The notes: generated by a model from the sequence alone, not told the origin. A DNA stretch of 64,000 nt from Erythrobacter sp. HKB08 (GCF_004114695.1 NZ_CP035310.1:1843501-1907500); one strand, 5' to 3'. Shown: positions 1 through 10,220, counted from the first letter of the stretch. Numbers and translations: made by a program.

Positions 1-859
1 GATCCAGGCCGTCTGGCTCCCTCACCGGTTGCACAAGCGACACCAGCACGAAGCTGATTAGCATCAGCAGGTACCAGCTGCCCAGCTTGGATATGTGGAC
101 CATCTCCCAGCCGTCTTCCTGGCCGGGGTAATTCCACGCATCCGCGAATGTCGCGATGTTCTCGGCAAACCAGATGAACAAGGCGACGAGGCCGAAGCCG
201 AGCAACAGGGGCATCCAGCGATGTTCGCGCCAGTTGCGAAAGTAGATGCGCGTGCGCCAGAAGAGGATGGCGGTCAGCGCGAACAGGCCCAGCCGAATGT
301 CCACCGTCCAATGGTGCGCGAAGAAGTTCACGTAGATGGCGATCGCCAGCAGCCAGGTCGCCCATTTCGAAGGATAGTTCGCATAGCGGAAGTCGAAGAT
401 CCGCCAGACCCGCGCGATATAGCTCCCGACCGCGGCATACATGAAGCCCGAGAACAGCGGCACCGCGCCGATGTGAAGCAAGCTATCCTCTGGGTAGACC
501 CACGATCCCGCGGCAGTCTTGAACAGCTCCATCACTGTGCCGACGATGTGGAAGATCAGGATGACCTTCGCCTCGTCCCATGTTTCGAGCCGGAACAGCA
601 GCATCGCGGCCTGGATGCCAATCGCGGCAATCGTCAGGAAGTCGTAGCGATGCAGCCCGGCGCCGTCGGGATAGAAGAGGTGCGTGACGAGAAGCAGGAA
701 CAGGAGCAGCGCGCCGAACAGACAAGCCCAGGCCTGCTTGAAGCCGAACAGCAGGAATTCGTAGAACCACAGGCGCCAACCGGTACCCGGATCAAATGCC
801 TCGAGCCTTTGCCTGAACTGCTGGAACCGCGAATGGCGGGTGTCAGAAGGCCTCGACAT
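1..859 (-). CDS. DUF817 family membrane protein (3' end outside window)
   Basis: The frame runs off the left edge, so 286 residues from the N-terminus are visible and the end is missing. The protein is strongly hydrophobic with several membrane segments and carries the stretch [14 protein letters not shown] and a [15 protein letters not shown]-like segment that I recognise from the DUF817 family. The function of that family is unknown. The ATG at 859-857 lies inside the upstream gene, overlapping its stop by 17 bases, and this gives the peptide [15 protein letters not shown] before the first hydrophobic segment. It ends the three-gene minus-strand unit VWA, DUF2314/DUF2185, DUF817. Family assignment is fairly sure; the role is not known. 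Confidence 0.75.
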   Translation of the reverse strand, partial: MSRPSDTRHSRFQQFRQRLEAFDPGTGWRLWFYEFLLFGFKQAWACLFGALLLFLLLVTHLFYPDGAGLHRYDFLTIAAIGIQAAMLLFRLETWDEAKVILIFHIVGTVMELFKTAAGSWVYPEDSLLHIGAVPLFSGFMYAAVGSYIARVWRIFDFRYANYPSKWATWLLAIAIYVNFFAHHWTVDIRLGLFALTAILFWRTRIYFRNWREHRWMPLLLGFGLVALFIWFAENIATFADAWNYPGQEDGWEMVHISKLGSWYLLMLISFVLVSLVQPVREPDGLD

Positions 860-1499
860 ATCGCGCGTTCTCGGCGTCCCACGAAAAATGGTGGTCGGGT
901 CCGCAGTCGATCAGGTGCAGCCAGCGGTCGTCGACATTGAGCACCTTGCCGATTGCGATGTAGTGCGGCTTGTTGCCGTTCGCTTCGTCCGCGTCGATCG
1001 CTTCCTGCGTCCCGCGGATACGCCAACCGCTGTCGGGGTAAGTGTCGCCCTCCCGCGTCATGTCCGGCTCTTCGCAATAGAGATAATCGACGTGGGAGCG
1101 GCCCTGCAGAACGCAGTCGTCGACGAAGCAGCGCTCCCAATATTCCCTTGGCTCAGGCACATCCGGGCGAGGATTGTCCTTGTGGAAGGCAGTCGAGATC
1201 GCATGGGTCAGAGGAATTCGCACGCGGTCGCCGAGCTTCATCAGCGGCATGTCAGCCGGTTCGTTGTCGAGTGTCCCGATTACGTCGCCGTCGACGATGT
1301 CCTCGATCAGCACCCACATCCGTTCGGCACCGTACTTGGTCTCGCCATCCACTTGCCGGAAGATGGCCTTGATCCCGTCCTTCGGCTTGAGCGCCGCAAG
1401 CTCGTCGGGATGCGGCATGAAAAACGTGTAGGGGGATTCCGCAGCAATCGGCCGAGGATCGTCGAGCGCGATGCCGGGCGGCAGCTCGATCCGGCTCAA
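843..1499 (-). CDS. DUF2314/DUF2185 two-domain protein
   Basis: A soluble 218-residue protein. Residues about 35-105 ([20 protein letters not shown], then GDRVRIPL) resemble DUF2314 (YegJ-like), a small beta domain. Residues about 120-215 ([18 protein letters not shown], then [10 protein letters not shown]) resemble DUF2185, related to immunity-protein folds of the Imm33 type. No catalytic motif is apparent. The start is TTG at 1499-1497, overlapping the TGA stop of the VWA gene as TTGA, which implies translational coupling. The two domain names rest on recalled family signatures and not on a search. A role as a regulator or immunity-like partner of the VWA/MoxR pair is possible but unproven. 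Confidence 0.7.
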   Translation of the reverse strand: MSRIELPPGIALDDPRPIAAESPYTFFMPHPDELAALKPKDGIKAIFRQVDGETKYGAERMWVLIEDIVDGDVIGTLDNEPADMPLMKLGDRVRIPLTHAISTAFHKDNPRPDVPEPREYWERCFVDDCVLQGRSHVDYLYCEEPDMTREGDTYPDSGWRIRGTQEAIDADEANGNKPHYIAIGKVLNVDDRWLHLIDCGPDHHFSWDAENARYVEAF

Positions 1500-2680
1500 T
1501 GCCCCTGTTTCCGGCTCAGCTCGCGCATCGCGTCGTCGAGGCCGTCGAGGGTCAGCGGATACATCCGGTCATCGACCAGCTGCTTCATGACCTTGGTCGA
1601 CTGCGAGTAGCTCCACTGCTTCTCGGGCACCGGGTTGAGCCAAACGGTCGCCGGATAGGTGTTGGTCACCCGCTGCATCCAGGTCGCGCCGGCTTCCTCG
1701 TTCATATGCTCGACGCTGCCGCCGGGATGGGTTATTTCGTAGGGGCTCATCGCGGCGTCGCCGACGAAGATCACCTTGTAGTCGTGCCCGTATTTGTGAA
1801 GCACGTCCCAGGTTTTCGTGCGCTCCTGCCAGCGGCGCTTGTTGTCCTTCCACACGCCTTCGTAGAGGCAGTTGTGGAAGTAGAAGAATTCGAGGTTCTT
1901 GAATTCGCTGGTCGCGGCGCTGAACAGCTCCTCGCACAGCTTGACAAAGGGATCCATCGAGCCGCCGACATCGAGGAACAGCAGAAGCTTCACCGCATTG
2001 TGCCGTTCCGGCCGCATGTGGATGTCGAGCCAGCCCTGCTTGGCCGTGCCGTCGATCGTCGCATCGAGATCGAGCTCGTCCGCCGCACCTTCGCGCGCGA
2101 ACCGACGCAGGCGGCGCAGGGCCATCTTGATATTGCGGGTGCCGAGTTCCTTCGTGTTGTCGAGGTTCTTGAACTCGCGCTTTTCCCAGACCTTGATCGC
2201 GCGCTTGTGCTTGCTCTCGCCGCCGATGCGCACGCCTTCGGGATTGTAGCCGGAATTGCCAAAGGGCGATGTGCCCCCGGTGCCGATCCACTTGTTGCCA
2301 CCCTGGTGGCGCTTTTCCTGCTCTTCGAGCCGCTTCTTCAGCGTCTCCATGATCTCGTCCCAGTCACCGAGGGACTTGATCTTCTCCATCTCCTCTGGAG
2401 AGAGGAATTTTTCGGCCACGGCCTTCAGCCAGTCTTCGGGAATGTCGACCGGGTTCTGCCCGTAGTCGGTCATGATGCCCTTGAAGACCTTGTGGAAGAC
2501 CTGGTCGAACCGGTCGAGCATGCCTTCGTCCTTCACGAAGGTCGCGCGCGAGAGGTAATAGAACGCTTCGGGCGTCTGCTCGATCACATCCTTGTCGAGC
2601 GCTTCGAGCAGGGTCAGGTGCTCCTTGAAGCTCGCACCAATTCCCGCTTCGCGCAGTTCGTCGACGAAATTGAAAAACAT
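1496..2680 (-). CDS. VWA domain protein, CoxE-like
   Basis: A 394-residue cytoplasmic protein of the CoxE-like von Willebrand A group. These proteins usually work with a MoxR-type AAA+ ATPase as a metal-insertion or protein-remodelling pair. The C-terminal half holds the MIDAS-like motif FLDVGGSMDPF, in which the usual DxSxS appears as DxGGS, followed by FKNLEFFYFHNCLYEGVW. The N-terminal part (FVDELREAGI) is the helical region typical of this group. The expected partner is at 5692-6546, separated by two chemoreceptor genes on the other strand. The ATG at 2680 is the first in frame and leaves 132 bases to the divergent chemoreceptor gene. Its actual target is unknown. Confidence 0.85.
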   Translation of the reverse strand: MFFNFVDELREAGIGASFKEHLTLLEALDKDVIEQTPEAFYYLSRATFVKDEGMLDRFDQVFHKVFKGIMTDYGQNPVDIPEDWLKAVAEKFLSPEEMEKIKSLGDWDEIMETLKKRLEEQEKRHQGGNKWIGTGGTSPFGNSGYNPEGVRIGGESKHKRAIKVWEKREFKNLDNTKELGTRNIKMALRRLRRFAREGAADELDLDATIDGTAKQGWLDIHMRPERHNAVKLLLFLDVGGSMDPFVKLCEELFSAATSEFKNLEFFYFHNCLYEGVWKDNKRRWQERTKTWDVLHKYGHDYKVIFVGDAAMSPYEITHPGGSVEHMNEEAGATWMQRVTNTYPATVWLNPVPEKQWSYSQSTKVMKQLVDDRMYPLTLDGLDDAMRELSRKQGH

Positions 2681-2812
2681 GAGCGGTGTCCTACGCGCAG
2701 TTTGGTTGCGTTTCCAGACCGATTTGCGGTGAAATCGGTAGAACCTCTTAACGGGATGATAACCAAACCTTGCGAAAGCCGGTGCATCTGAACTCGGGGG
2801 CTAAACCAGAAC

Positions 2813-4210
2813 ATGAAGCACGAAGCTTTTATCGAAGCGGGTCACAAGGCAATCGACCGCATTCCCGAGAGCTGTGGCAAGGTCACAGTCGGCTGTTCCG
2901 AAGTGGCCGGTATCGTCCAGTCCGTGATCGACAGTTCGGAGCGCCTGCGCGCGGAACACACCGCGCTTCGCGGCACGGTCTCCGAACTCGAAGCCGACCA
3001 GCAGAAAGTTTCCGAAGCGAGCGATGAAGCCCGCCTGCTGTCCGAACGCGCCATCGAGCGCCTGGGGCAGGGCACCGAGCTTATCCAGTCCTCGCTCGGC
3101 CAGATCTCCGACCTTCTCGAGCTCGTCGAAACGCTGACCCAGCACGTCACCGGTTTCGCCGCTGCCATGGAGCAGGTTCGCAAGAGCTCGCAGGATATCG
3201 AGCAGATTGCCGAAACGACCAATATTCTCGCGCTCAATGCGACCATCGAGGCCATGCGTGCCGGCGATGCCGGTCGCACCTTCGCTGTCGTTGCTAACGA
3301 GGTGAAAAACCTTGCCGGTGAAACCCGCCGCGCGACGGAGGAAATCACCCGCACGATCGACACGCTCGACGAAGAAGCGAACAGCGTGATCGAACAGATC
3401 GAAAGCGGCGCTCAGGCAAGCAAGGACGCCAAGAGTTCGGTCGCGCAGATCGAGCAGACCATCGGCGGCGTTGCCGAGCTGGTGGAGGAAGTCGATCGCC
3501 AGAACGACCAGATCGCCCGTTCGACCAGCACCATCAGCGGCCATGTCCACCGCGTGCAGGATGTTCTCGAAAGCTTCGACAAGGCAGCGATCGAGAACGA
3601 AGCCAAGCTGCAGAACGCGCATACCAATATCGAACAGCTCGAACTCGAAGCGAGCGAGATGTTCGACGGGATCGTCAAGGCGGGCCTGTCGCCGAGCGAC
3701 AGCGCGATGGTTGCCAAGGCGACCGATTTCGCTCGTCAGGTTTCCGAAGCTGCCGAAAAAGCGCTGGCCGAAGGCAAGCTGTCGATGGATGCGCTGTTCG
3801 ACACCGATTACCGAGACATCCCGGGCTCGAACCCGCCGCGTTTCCGTACTTCGCTGACCGAATGGGCCGATGCAAACTGGCGTCCAATCAACGACGCGGT
3901 CGTTGCCGAAGGCGGTCCGATCAAGATGTGTTCGCAGGCCGATATGAATGGCTTCCTGCCGACCCATATCTCCGAGCGTTCGCGCCAGCCGACCGGCGAT
4001 CTGCAGCACGATACGATGTACTGCCGCAACGGCCGTATCCTGCTCGGCCCGATCGACCTGAAGGCCAAGCGCAGCAACGACGACTACATGATGGCGGTCT
4101 ACCGCCAGGAAGGCGACGGCAAGACCAGCCTCGTCGTCCGCAACGTCTACATCCCGGTATTCATCAACGGGAGGCGCTGGGGCGACTTCGAGCTCGCCTA
4201 CACGCTCTGA
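2813..4210 (+). CDS. Soluble methyl-accepting chemotaxis protein, copy 1
   Basis: A 465-residue chemoreceptor with no signal peptide or membrane segment, so it should act in the cytoplasm with CheA/CheW. The signalling hairpin tip is at about residues 132-151 ([20 protein letters not shown]), followed by [16 protein letters not shown], the canonical MCP signature. The N-terminus contains [12 protein letters not shown], with two cysteines. The C-terminal 120 residues ([49 protein letters not shown]) form a domain seen behind some MCP modules in alphaproteobacteria, possibly a sensory domain. It is a tandem paralogue of the next gene. No che genes lie nearby. A GGGGG run about 11 bases upstream of the ATG is the only likely ribosome site. 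Confidence 0.88.
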   Translation: MKHEAFIEAGHKAIDRIPESCGKVTVGCSEVAGIVQSVIDSSERLRAEHTALRGTVSELEADQQKVSEASDEARLLSERAIERLGQGTELIQSSLGQISDLLELVETLTQHVTGFAAAMEQVRKSSQDIEQIAETTNILALNATIEAMRAGDAGRTFAVVANEVKNLAGETRRATEEITRTIDTLDEEANSVIEQIESGAQASKDAKSSVAQIEQTIGGVAELVEEVDRQNDQIARSTSTISGHVHRVQDVLESFDKAAIENEAKLQNAHTNIEQLELEASEMFDGIVKAGLSPSDSAMVAKATDFARQVSEAAEKALAEGKLSMDALFDTDYRDIPGSNPPRFRTSLTEWADANWRPINDAVVAEGGPIKMCSQADMNGFLPTHISERSRQPTGDLQHDTMYCRNGRILLGPIDLKAKRSNDDYMMAVYRQEGDGKTSLVVRNVYIPVFINGRRWGDFELAYTL

Positions 4211-4271
4211 CACTCAAACCGGCCGTATAAAACGATAACGGGAGCGCGGCCCTAATACCCGGGAGAGGGGT

Positions 4272-5678
4272 ATGGACCAGTCGAAGATCGACCTGACCAA
4301 TTCGGTTGCGATCAGTGAAATTCCGCGTCGCTGCGGGCATGTCGTCGATTGCTGTTCGGAAGTCGGCGGGCTTGTCTCGCTCGTCAAGGTAAGCTCGGCC
4401 AACCTGCGGCAGGAGCATGCGGCTCTGCAATCGACGGTTGCGGAACTGCATGCCGACCAGGTCAAGGTTGCCGACGCCAGCGATGAAGCACGCATCCTTT
4501 CGGAGCGGGCAATCGAACGACTGGGTCAAGGCGATGAACTGATCCGCAGCTCGCTCGATCGTATTTCGGAGCTCATCGAACTCGTCTCGAAACTCGGCAC
4601 GCACGTGATCGGGTTTTCCGCCGCGATGGAACAGGTTCGCAAGAGCTCGGGCGACATCGACCGTATTGCCGAAACCACCAACATGCTCGCCCTCAACGCG
4701 ACGATCGAAGCGATGCGCGCAGGAAGTGCCGGTTCGACTTTTGCCGTCGTTGCGGAAGAGGTGAAAGCGCTCGCCCGGGATACCCGCAGCGCAACTGAGG
4801 AAATCAACCGGACGATCGATGCGCTCGGCAGCGAGGCGACCTCCGTCGTGGCGCGCATCGAAACCGGCCAGAAGGAAAGCCAGAAGGCTCGCGAAAGCGT
4901 CGGTCAGATCGAGGAAACGATGGCCGGGGTCACCCAGCTCGTCGAGGAAGTCGACAAGCAGAACGACCAGATCGCCCGTGCGACCGGGACGATCAGCAAG
5001 CATGTTTCGCGTGTGAAGGATGGGCTATCCAGCTTCGAAGACGCGAATGTCTCGAACGAACGCGCGCTTGACGTGTCGGGTACCCGCCTGACCGAACTTG
5101 AAGGCATCGCGAACCAGATGTTCGACCAGCTGGTTCATGCCGGCCTTGCTCCGCAGGACGAAGAAATCGCGCAGCTCGCGATGGAAGGCGCGCGCGAGGC
5201 AATCGCCATGACCGAAGCCGCGATCGAGGCCGGCGAAATCTCGGTCGGAGCGCTGTTCGATCAGGACTACCGCGAAATTCCCGGCAGCAACCCGCCGCGT
5301 TTCCGCACCAGCCTTACCGACTGGGCGCATGAGCACTGGCGCAAGTTGCTCGACGAAACGACCGACAAGCGACCCGAAATCCTGTTCTCGCTGTTCAACG
5401 ACATGAATGGTTACCTGCCGACCCACATCAGCGCCCAATCCAAGGCGCCGACAGGCGATCCGAAGCATGATGAGCTCTACTGCTTCAACGGCCGCATGAT
5501 CGAGAAGAGCGCCGAATGGGAAGCCATGGCGGGCGCAGATTACGTGATGTACAGCTACCGCCAGCCGCGTGCGAACGGCAAATTCTGGCTGATGCGCTGC
5601 GCGACCGTGCCGCTTGTGTTCAAGGGGCGCAGGTGGGGCAACTTTGTCGTCGGCTACCGCGACGACCTGCGCGCCTGA
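4272..5678 (+). CDS. Soluble methyl-accepting chemotaxis protein, copy 2
   Basis: A 468-residue paralogue of the preceding gene, alike from end to end: N-terminal [16 protein letters not shown], signalling tip [20 protein letters not shown], and the same C-terminal module ([52 protein letters not shown]). It lacks membrane segments. A strong purine-rich ribosome site (GGGAGAGGGG, 4261-4270) sits directly before the ATG. The pair probably arose by tandem duplication followed by divergence, and the conserved C-terminal module suggests a shared type of ligand or input. The ligand is unknown. Confidence 0.88.
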   Translation: MDQSKIDLTNSVAISEIPRRCGHVVDCCSEVGGLVSLVKVSSANLRQEHAALQSTVAELHADQVKVADASDEARILSERAIERLGQGDELIRSSLDRISELIELVSKLGTHVIGFSAAMEQVRKSSGDIDRIAETTNMLALNATIEAMRAGSAGSTFAVVAEEVKALARDTRSATEEINRTIDALGSEATSVVARIETGQKESQKARESVGQIEETMAGVTQLVEEVDKQNDQIARATGTISKHVSRVKDGLSSFEDANVSNERALDVSGTRLTELEGIANQMFDQLVHAGLAPQDEEIAQLAMEGAREAIAMTEAAIEAGEISVGALFDQDYREIPGSNPPRFRTSLTDWAHEHWRKLLDETTDKRPEILFSLFNDMNGYLPTHISAQSKAPTGDPKHDELYCFNGRMIEKSAEWEAMAGADYVMYSYRQPRANGKFWLMRCATVPLVFKGRRWGNFVVGYRDDLRA

Positions 5679-5691
5679 AACTCAGATCTGA

Positions 5692-6546
5692 TTAGCTCGG
5701 GTTGCGCCGTGCCATAAAGGCGAGGCGTTCGAACAGCATCACGTCCTGCTCGTTCTTAAGGAGGGCGCCGTGCAGCGGCGGGATCGCGTTGTTCGGGTTG
5801 CTGTCCTGCAGCACTTCCAGCGGCATATCTTCGTTCAGAAGCAGCTTGAGCCAGTCGAGCAATTCGCTCGTCGACGGCTTCTTCTTCAGGCCCGGCACGT
5901 CACGCAGTTCGTAGAAAACGTCCATCGCCTTGGTGACGAGGTTCTTCTGGATGCCCGGATAGTGGACCTCGATGATGTCGCGCATCGTCTCGCGATCGGG
6001 GAACTTGATGTAGTGGAAGAAGCAGCGGCGCAGGAATGCGTCGGGCAGTTCCTTCTCGTTGTTCGAGGTGATGACGACGATCGGGCGTTCCTTCGCCTCG
6101 ATCCGCTCACGCGTCTCGTAAACGTCGAAGCTCATGCGATCGAGTTCCTGCAGGAGGTCGTTCGGGAACTCGATATCGGCCTTGTCGATCTCGTCGATCA
6201 GCAGGACGGGCAGTTCGGGCGAGGTGAAGGCCTCCCACAGCTTGCCCTTCTTGATGTAGTTCGAGATGTCGTGGACACGCTCGTCGCCGAGCTGGCCGTC
6301 GCGCAGACGGGCAACCGCGTCGTATTCGTACAGGCCCTGCTGCGCCTTGGTGGTCGACTTCACGTTCCACTCGATCAGCGGCGCATTGATCGCCTTGGCG
6401 ATTTCGTGGGCGAGGACGGTCTTGCCGGTACCCGGTTCGCCCTTGACGAGCAGCGGGCGGCGCAGGGTCACTGCTGCATCGACCGCGACTTTCAGGTCGT
6501 CGGTGGCGATGTAATTCTCGGTTCCGGTAAAACGCTTCTCGGCCAT
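5692..6546 (-). CDS. MoxR-family AAA+ ATPase
   Basis: A 284-residue AAA+ ATPase of the MoxR group. Walker A is GEPGTGKT at residues 36-43 and Walker B is VLLIDEIDKAD at about 114-124; VVITSNNEKELPDAFLRRC contains sensor 1 and the arginine finger region. These ATPases remodel or load metals into client enzymes together with a VWA protein. Here the presumed partner is the CoxE-like gene at 1496-2680, same strand but 3 kb away behind two chemoreceptor genes. The 3' end converges on the second chemoreceptor with 13 bases between, centred on the palindrome TCAGATCTGA (5682-5691). Confidence 0.9.
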   Translation of the reverse strand: MAEKRFTGTENYIATDDLKVAVDAAVTLRRPLLVKGEPGTGKTVLAHEIAKAINAPLIEWNVKSTTKAQQGLYEYDAVARLRDGQLGDERVHDISNYIKKGKLWEAFTSPELPVLLIDEIDKADIEFPNDLLQELDRMSFDVYETRERIEAKERPIVVITSNNEKELPDAFLRRCFFHYIKFPDRETMRDIIEVHYPGIQKNLVTKAMDVFYELRDVPGLKKKPSTSELLDWLKLLLNEDMPLEVLQDSNPNNAIPPLHGALLKNEQDVMLFERLAFMARRNPS

Positions 6547-6644
6547 CGGTTGTCCTCTGCAACTTGCTTTACGTGGGCGTTAAGCGGCGAGGGCGGCAAG
6601 CGCAAGGGTGACGCAACGGAAAGCGCCGTGAGACACCCGACCGA

Positions 6645-7019
6645 TCAGATCCGCGTTAGTCCGATGAGGATTGTCAGCGATAGGAAGAAGAGCAGCATAG
6701 CCATGGTCGCGATCTTCCAGCCCATGCCGGCGTCAGCCATACCCCGCCGCCAGGTGAAGCGGGCTATGAGGCCGGTGACCACCACGCCGGCCGCCATCAC
6801 TGCCCAGCCCGAAAAGGACTGGAACAGCGCGAATACCAGAGGCTGCGTGATCACCTGGAGGATCAGCGCACCGGCGAACCAGGCGATCGGAATGGGGCGA
6901 TAGGCCGCGTCCGATATATACCAGTCGGGAAGGGCGGTATCGGCGCGCGCGATGCGACGATCTCCGGCCATCACATCGCCTTCGTTGGCGTCGATGCCCG
7001 GAGTTTCGTCGTCAGGCAT
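6645..7019 (-). CDS. Small membrane protein, three predicted helices
   Basis: A 124-residue protein that I do not recognise. An acidic N-terminal tail of about 40 residues is followed by three hydrophobic segments (around PIAWFAGALILQVITQPLVF, WAVMAAGVVVTGLIARF and IATMAMLLFFLSLTILIGL). Its ATG at 7019 lies within the end of parE, overlapping it by 8 bases, so the two are probably co-transcribed and translationally coupled. An internal ATG (MAGDRR) 16 residues in is an alternative start. Function unknown. Confidence 0.6.
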   Translation of the reverse strand: MPDDETPGIDANEGDVMAGDRRIARADTALPDWYISDAAYRPIPIAWFAGALILQVITQPLVFALFQSFSGWAVMAAGVVVTGLIARFTWRRGMADAGMGWKIATMAMLLFFLSLTILIGLTRI

Positions 7020-8988
7020 CGATCATGTCCCGATCGATTTCGCCTGCACGGTTCTGGATGAAATTGAATCGATGCTCGGGATTGCGCCCCATCAGCTGGT
7101 CGACCAGTTCCTTGACCGCGGCGCGCTGCTCGAACTCGGGTGGCAGGGTGATGCGAACCAGAGAGCGCGTTTCCGGGTTCATCGTCGTCTCGCGAAGCTG
7201 CGCCGGGTTCATCTCGCCGAGACCCTTGAAGCGTGCGACCTCGACCTTCTTGCCCTTGAACACTGTCGCCTCGAGCTCGGCACGATGTGCATCGTCGCGC
7301 GCATAGAGGCTCTCCTTGCCGGCGGTCAGGCGGTAGAGCGGGGGCTGGGCGAGGAAGAGATGACCGCGCCGCACTACCTCGGGCATTTCCTGGAAGAAGA
7401 ACGTCATCAGCAGTGTCGCGATATGCGCGCCGTCGACGTCGGCATCGGTCATGATGATGATGCGGTCGTAGCGCAGGTTCTCCGGGTCGCAGTCCTTGCG
7501 TGTGCCGCATCCCATGGCGAGCGAGAGGTCGGCGATTTCCTGGTTGGCGCGGATCTTGTCCGCAGTCGCGCTCGCTACGTTGAGGATCTTGCCGCGGATC
7601 GGGAGGATTGCCTGCGTCTTGCGGTTGCGCGCCTGCTTGGCGCTGCCACCTGCCGAGTCGCCTTCGACGATGAAGAGTTCCGTCTCCCCGTCGCCTTCGC
7701 CGCTGCAATCGGTGAGCTTGCCGGGCAGGCGGAGCTTCTTCGCATTGGTCGCGGTCTTGCGCTTGATCTCGCGTTCCTGCTTGCGGCGCAGGCGCTCGTC
7801 CATGCGCTCCATGACCTGACCGAGCAGCGCTTTCCCGCGCTCCATATTGTCGGTGAGGAAATGGTCGAAATGGTCGCGCACGGCATTCTCGACAAGGCGC
7901 GCAGCTTCGGGCGAGGTCAGCCGGTCCTTCGTCTGCGACTGGAACTGCGGGTCGCGAATGAAGACGCTGAGCATGACTTCCGCGCCCGTCATCACGTCGT
8001 CGGCCGAGATGTCCTTGGCCTTCTTCGTGTTCGTGAGTTCGCCGAATGCGCGCAGGCCCTTTGTCAGCGCAGCGCGCACACCTTGTTCGTGCGTGCCACC
8101 ATCGGGCGTGGGCACGGTGTTACAATACCAGCTCGTCGAGCCATCCGAATACAGTGGCCAGGCGATCGCCCATTCCACGCGGCCCTGCTCGTCGGGGAAC
8201 TCCTGCGTCCCGGTGAAGGGCTGCGACGTGACGCACTCACGCTCGCCGATCTGCTCGGCAAGATGGTCGGCGAGGCCGCCCGGGAATTTGAAGACCGCTT
8301 CCGCCGGCACCTCCTCGCTCGCGAGGCTTTCGGCGCATTTCCAGCGGATTTCGACGCCGGCGAAGAGATACGCCTTGGAGCGAGCCAGCTTGAAAAGCCG
8401 CTTCGGGCTGAATTGGCGCTCGCCGAAAATCTCGGGATCGGGTTTGAAGCTGACCGTTGTGCCACGGCGGTTCGGCGTGGCACCGAGCTTTTCGATCGGG
8501 CCGAGCGTCTGGCCCTTGGAGAATTCCTGCGCGTAGAGTTGCTTGTCACGAGCAACTTCGACGCGCGTGTGTTCGGAAAGCGCGTTGACCACGCTGACGC
8601 CGACGCCGTGGAGGCCGCCCGAGGTGGCATAGGCCTTGCCCGAGAACTTTCCGCCCGAGTGGAGCGTCGAGAGAATGACCTCCAACGTCGACTTGCCCGG
8701 AAACTTGGGATGCTCGTCGACCGGGATGCCGCGACCATTGTCGGCGATCGACAGGCGGTTGCCTTCCTCGAGGCTGACTTCGATGCGCGTCGCGTGGCCC
8801 GCGACCGCTTCGTCCATCGCGTTGTCGAGGACTTCGGCGGCGAGGTGGTGCAGCGCGCGGTCGTCTGTCCCGCCGATATACATGCCGGGGCGCCGACGAA
8901 CGGGCTCGAGACCCTCGAGGACCTCGATGGAGGAGGAGTCGTAGTCGCCGCTCGACGCGGGCGTATCTTCAAACAGATCGTCGGACAT
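7012..8988 (-). CDS. parE: DNA topoisomerase IV subunit B
   Basis: The ATPase subunit of topoisomerase IV (658 residues), which with ParC decatenates replicated chromosomes. The GHKL ATPase region starts with RRPGMYIGGTDDRALHHL and EVLDNAMDEAVAGHA, followed by DNGRGIPVDEHP. The TOPRIM domain shows EGDSAGGSAKQARNRKTQAI and the metal site DADVDGAHI. The C-terminal GyrB-type domain is present, and the length fits ParE (shorter than GyrB, with no large insertion). parC is not in the window. The start ATG at 8988 directly precedes the acidic N-terminal leader MSDDLFEDTPA. Confidence 0.96.
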   Translation of the reverse strand: MSDDLFEDTPASSGDYDSSSIEVLEGLEPVRRRPGMYIGGTDDRALHHLAAEVLDNAMDEAVAGHATRIEVSLEEGNRLSIADNGRGIPVDEHPKFPGKSTLEVILSTLHSGGKFSGKAYATSGGLHGVGVSVVNALSEHTRVEVARDKQLYAQEFSKGQTLGPIEKLGATPNRRGTTVSFKPDPEIFGERQFSPKRLFKLARSKAYLFAGVEIRWKCAESLASEEVPAEAVFKFPGGLADHLAEQIGERECVTSQPFTGTQEFPDEQGRVEWAIAWPLYSDGSTSWYCNTVPTPDGGTHEQGVRAALTKGLRAFGELTNTKKAKDISADDVMTGAEVMLSVFIRDPQFQSQTKDRLTSPEAARLVENAVRDHFDHFLTDNMERGKALLGQVMERMDERLRRKQEREIKRKTATNAKKLRLPGKLTDCSGEGDGETELFIVEGDSAGGSAKQARNRKTQAILPIRGKILNVASATADKIRANQEIADLSLAMGCGTRKDCDPENLRYDRIIIMTDADVDGAHIATLLMTFFFQEMPEVVRRGHLFLAQPPLYRLTAGKESLYARDDAHRAELEATVFKGKKVEVARFKGLGEMNPAQLRETTMNPETRSLVRITLPPEFEQRAAVKELVDQLMGRNPEHRFNFIQNRAGEIDRDMIDA

Positions 8989-9044
8989 GGACCGGATATA
9001 GGTCGCGATGTGGCGCGCTCACAAGAACGCGCCGCGCGTTATCG

Positions 9045-10220
9045 TCAGTCGCCGAAGTTGGTCGGCGCGGGCGAGACGATCACCACTTCGCCATCGCGGA
9101 TTTCGCGCACTTCCATCGCGCGCTCGATCACGCCATTGCGACCGAAGCGGAACGGGCCGTCGAGGCCGAGGAAGCCGCCATCTTCGCGTAGCTGGCGCAG
9201 CGGGAAATCACGGCCCACCCGCCACTCGCGCGCGACGCGAAGCGTCAGCAGGACACTGTCGTAGCCGAGCGTCGCAATGCGATAGGGCTGATCGCCGAAC
9301 CGGTCGCGGTAGCTGTCGGAGAAGCGCTTGAAGCGGCTGTCGGAAATTGCGCTGAACAGCGCGCCGCGCAGCGCAGCGGTGCGGGTCACGCCGCTCTCGC
9401 CGCTGAGGAGCTCGGTTCCAAGTATCTGGGTAGTACCTTCACCGCGCGGTTTCAGTTCATTTGCTGCGAGTGCTGCAAGACGGGCGCCGTCGGCGATCAT
9501 CACGGTGTCGTAGCCGCCGCGCTGCTCGAGCCGCTGGGCCGCGCTCATGATCGAGGTGTTGCCCCGGTCGTAGCTTTCCGCGCCGACGAACCGGCCGCCA
9601 TTTGCAACAACGGCAGTCTGGAATGCTGCCTCGACGCTGCGGCCGTAGTCGCCATCGGGCACAATGGCCGCGAAATCGCGCGAGCCGCGTTGGCGGGCGT
9701 AGGAAACCGTGCGTTCGATCGACTGCGCAGGGATCTGACCCATTACGAAAACGTCAGGCCCGGCCACGCTCGCATCGTTCGAATAGGTCACGATCGGGAC
9801 ATCGGCCGGACGCGCTTCTGCGAGCACCTGGGGCACGTTGCGGGCCGTCAGCGGCCCGAGGATCAGCTTGTTGCCATCGGCAATCGCGCGGCGAGCCGCT
9901 TCGCGCGCACCCTGCGCGGTATCGTAGGTGGTGATGCGCAGGTTACTGGCATTGGTGTCGAGCAGGGCCATGGTGGTGGCATTGGCGATGGAGTTACCGA
10001 CGGCGCCGTTCTCGCCCGTCAGCGGAACGAGAAGCGCAATCCGGTGACGCGTCTGGTCGCCGCTCGGCAGCGCAGTCGCACTCGGTTCGGGGGCAGGGCC
10101 CGTTTCCTCTACCGGTCCCGTCGAGGTTTCCGGCACCTTGGGCACGATCTGACAGCCCGCAAGCAGCGCCGTCGCCGCCGCAATCGCGAAAACCCTGCGA
10201 CCCTGTTGAAAGAACTTCAT
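9045..10220 (-). CDS. LpoA-like lipoprotein, penicillin-binding protein activator
   Basis: A 391-residue outer-membrane lipoprotein with a type-1 periplasmic-binding fold. The N-terminus has a lipoprotein signal with lipobox LLAGC (C23), then a Pro/Glu-rich linker and the ligand-binding-like domain (IALLVPLTGENGAVGNSIAN, LGPLTARNVPQVLAEA, GYDSVLLTLRVAREWR). In E. coli LpoA activates PBP1a and lies beside rsmI and yraN. Here the gene is divergent from rsmI-yraN, the same association, which supports the call. It lacks the N-terminal TPR half of enterobacterial LpoA, as is usual in alphaproteobacteria. Whether it activates a PBP here is inferred. Confidence 0.82.
   Translation of the reverse strand: MKFFQQGRRVFAIAAATALLAGCQIVPKVPETSTGPVEETGPAPEPSATALPSGDQTRHRIALLVPLTGENGAVGNSIANATTMALLDTNASNLRITTYDTAQGAREAARRAIADGNKLILGPLTARNVPQVLAEARPADVPIVTYSNDASVAGPDVFVMGQIPAQSIERTVSYARQRGSRDFAAIVPDGDYGRSVEAAFQTAVVANGGRFVGAESYDRGNTSIMSAAQRLEQRGGYDTVMIADGARLAALAANELKPRGEGTTQILGTELLSGESGVTRTAALRGALFSAISDSRFKRFSDSYRDRFGDQPYRIATLGYDSVLLTLRVAREWRVGRDFPLRQLREDGGFLGLDGPFRFGRNGVIERAMEVREIRDGEVVIVSPAPTNFGD

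Noticed and set aside
95-940. Open frame of 281 residues on the plus strand
   Set aside because: It lies opposite the DUF817 and DUF2314/DUF2185 genes, is very charged and Arg/Pro-rich, and has no recognisable domain. The minus-strand reading fits hydrophobic DUF817.
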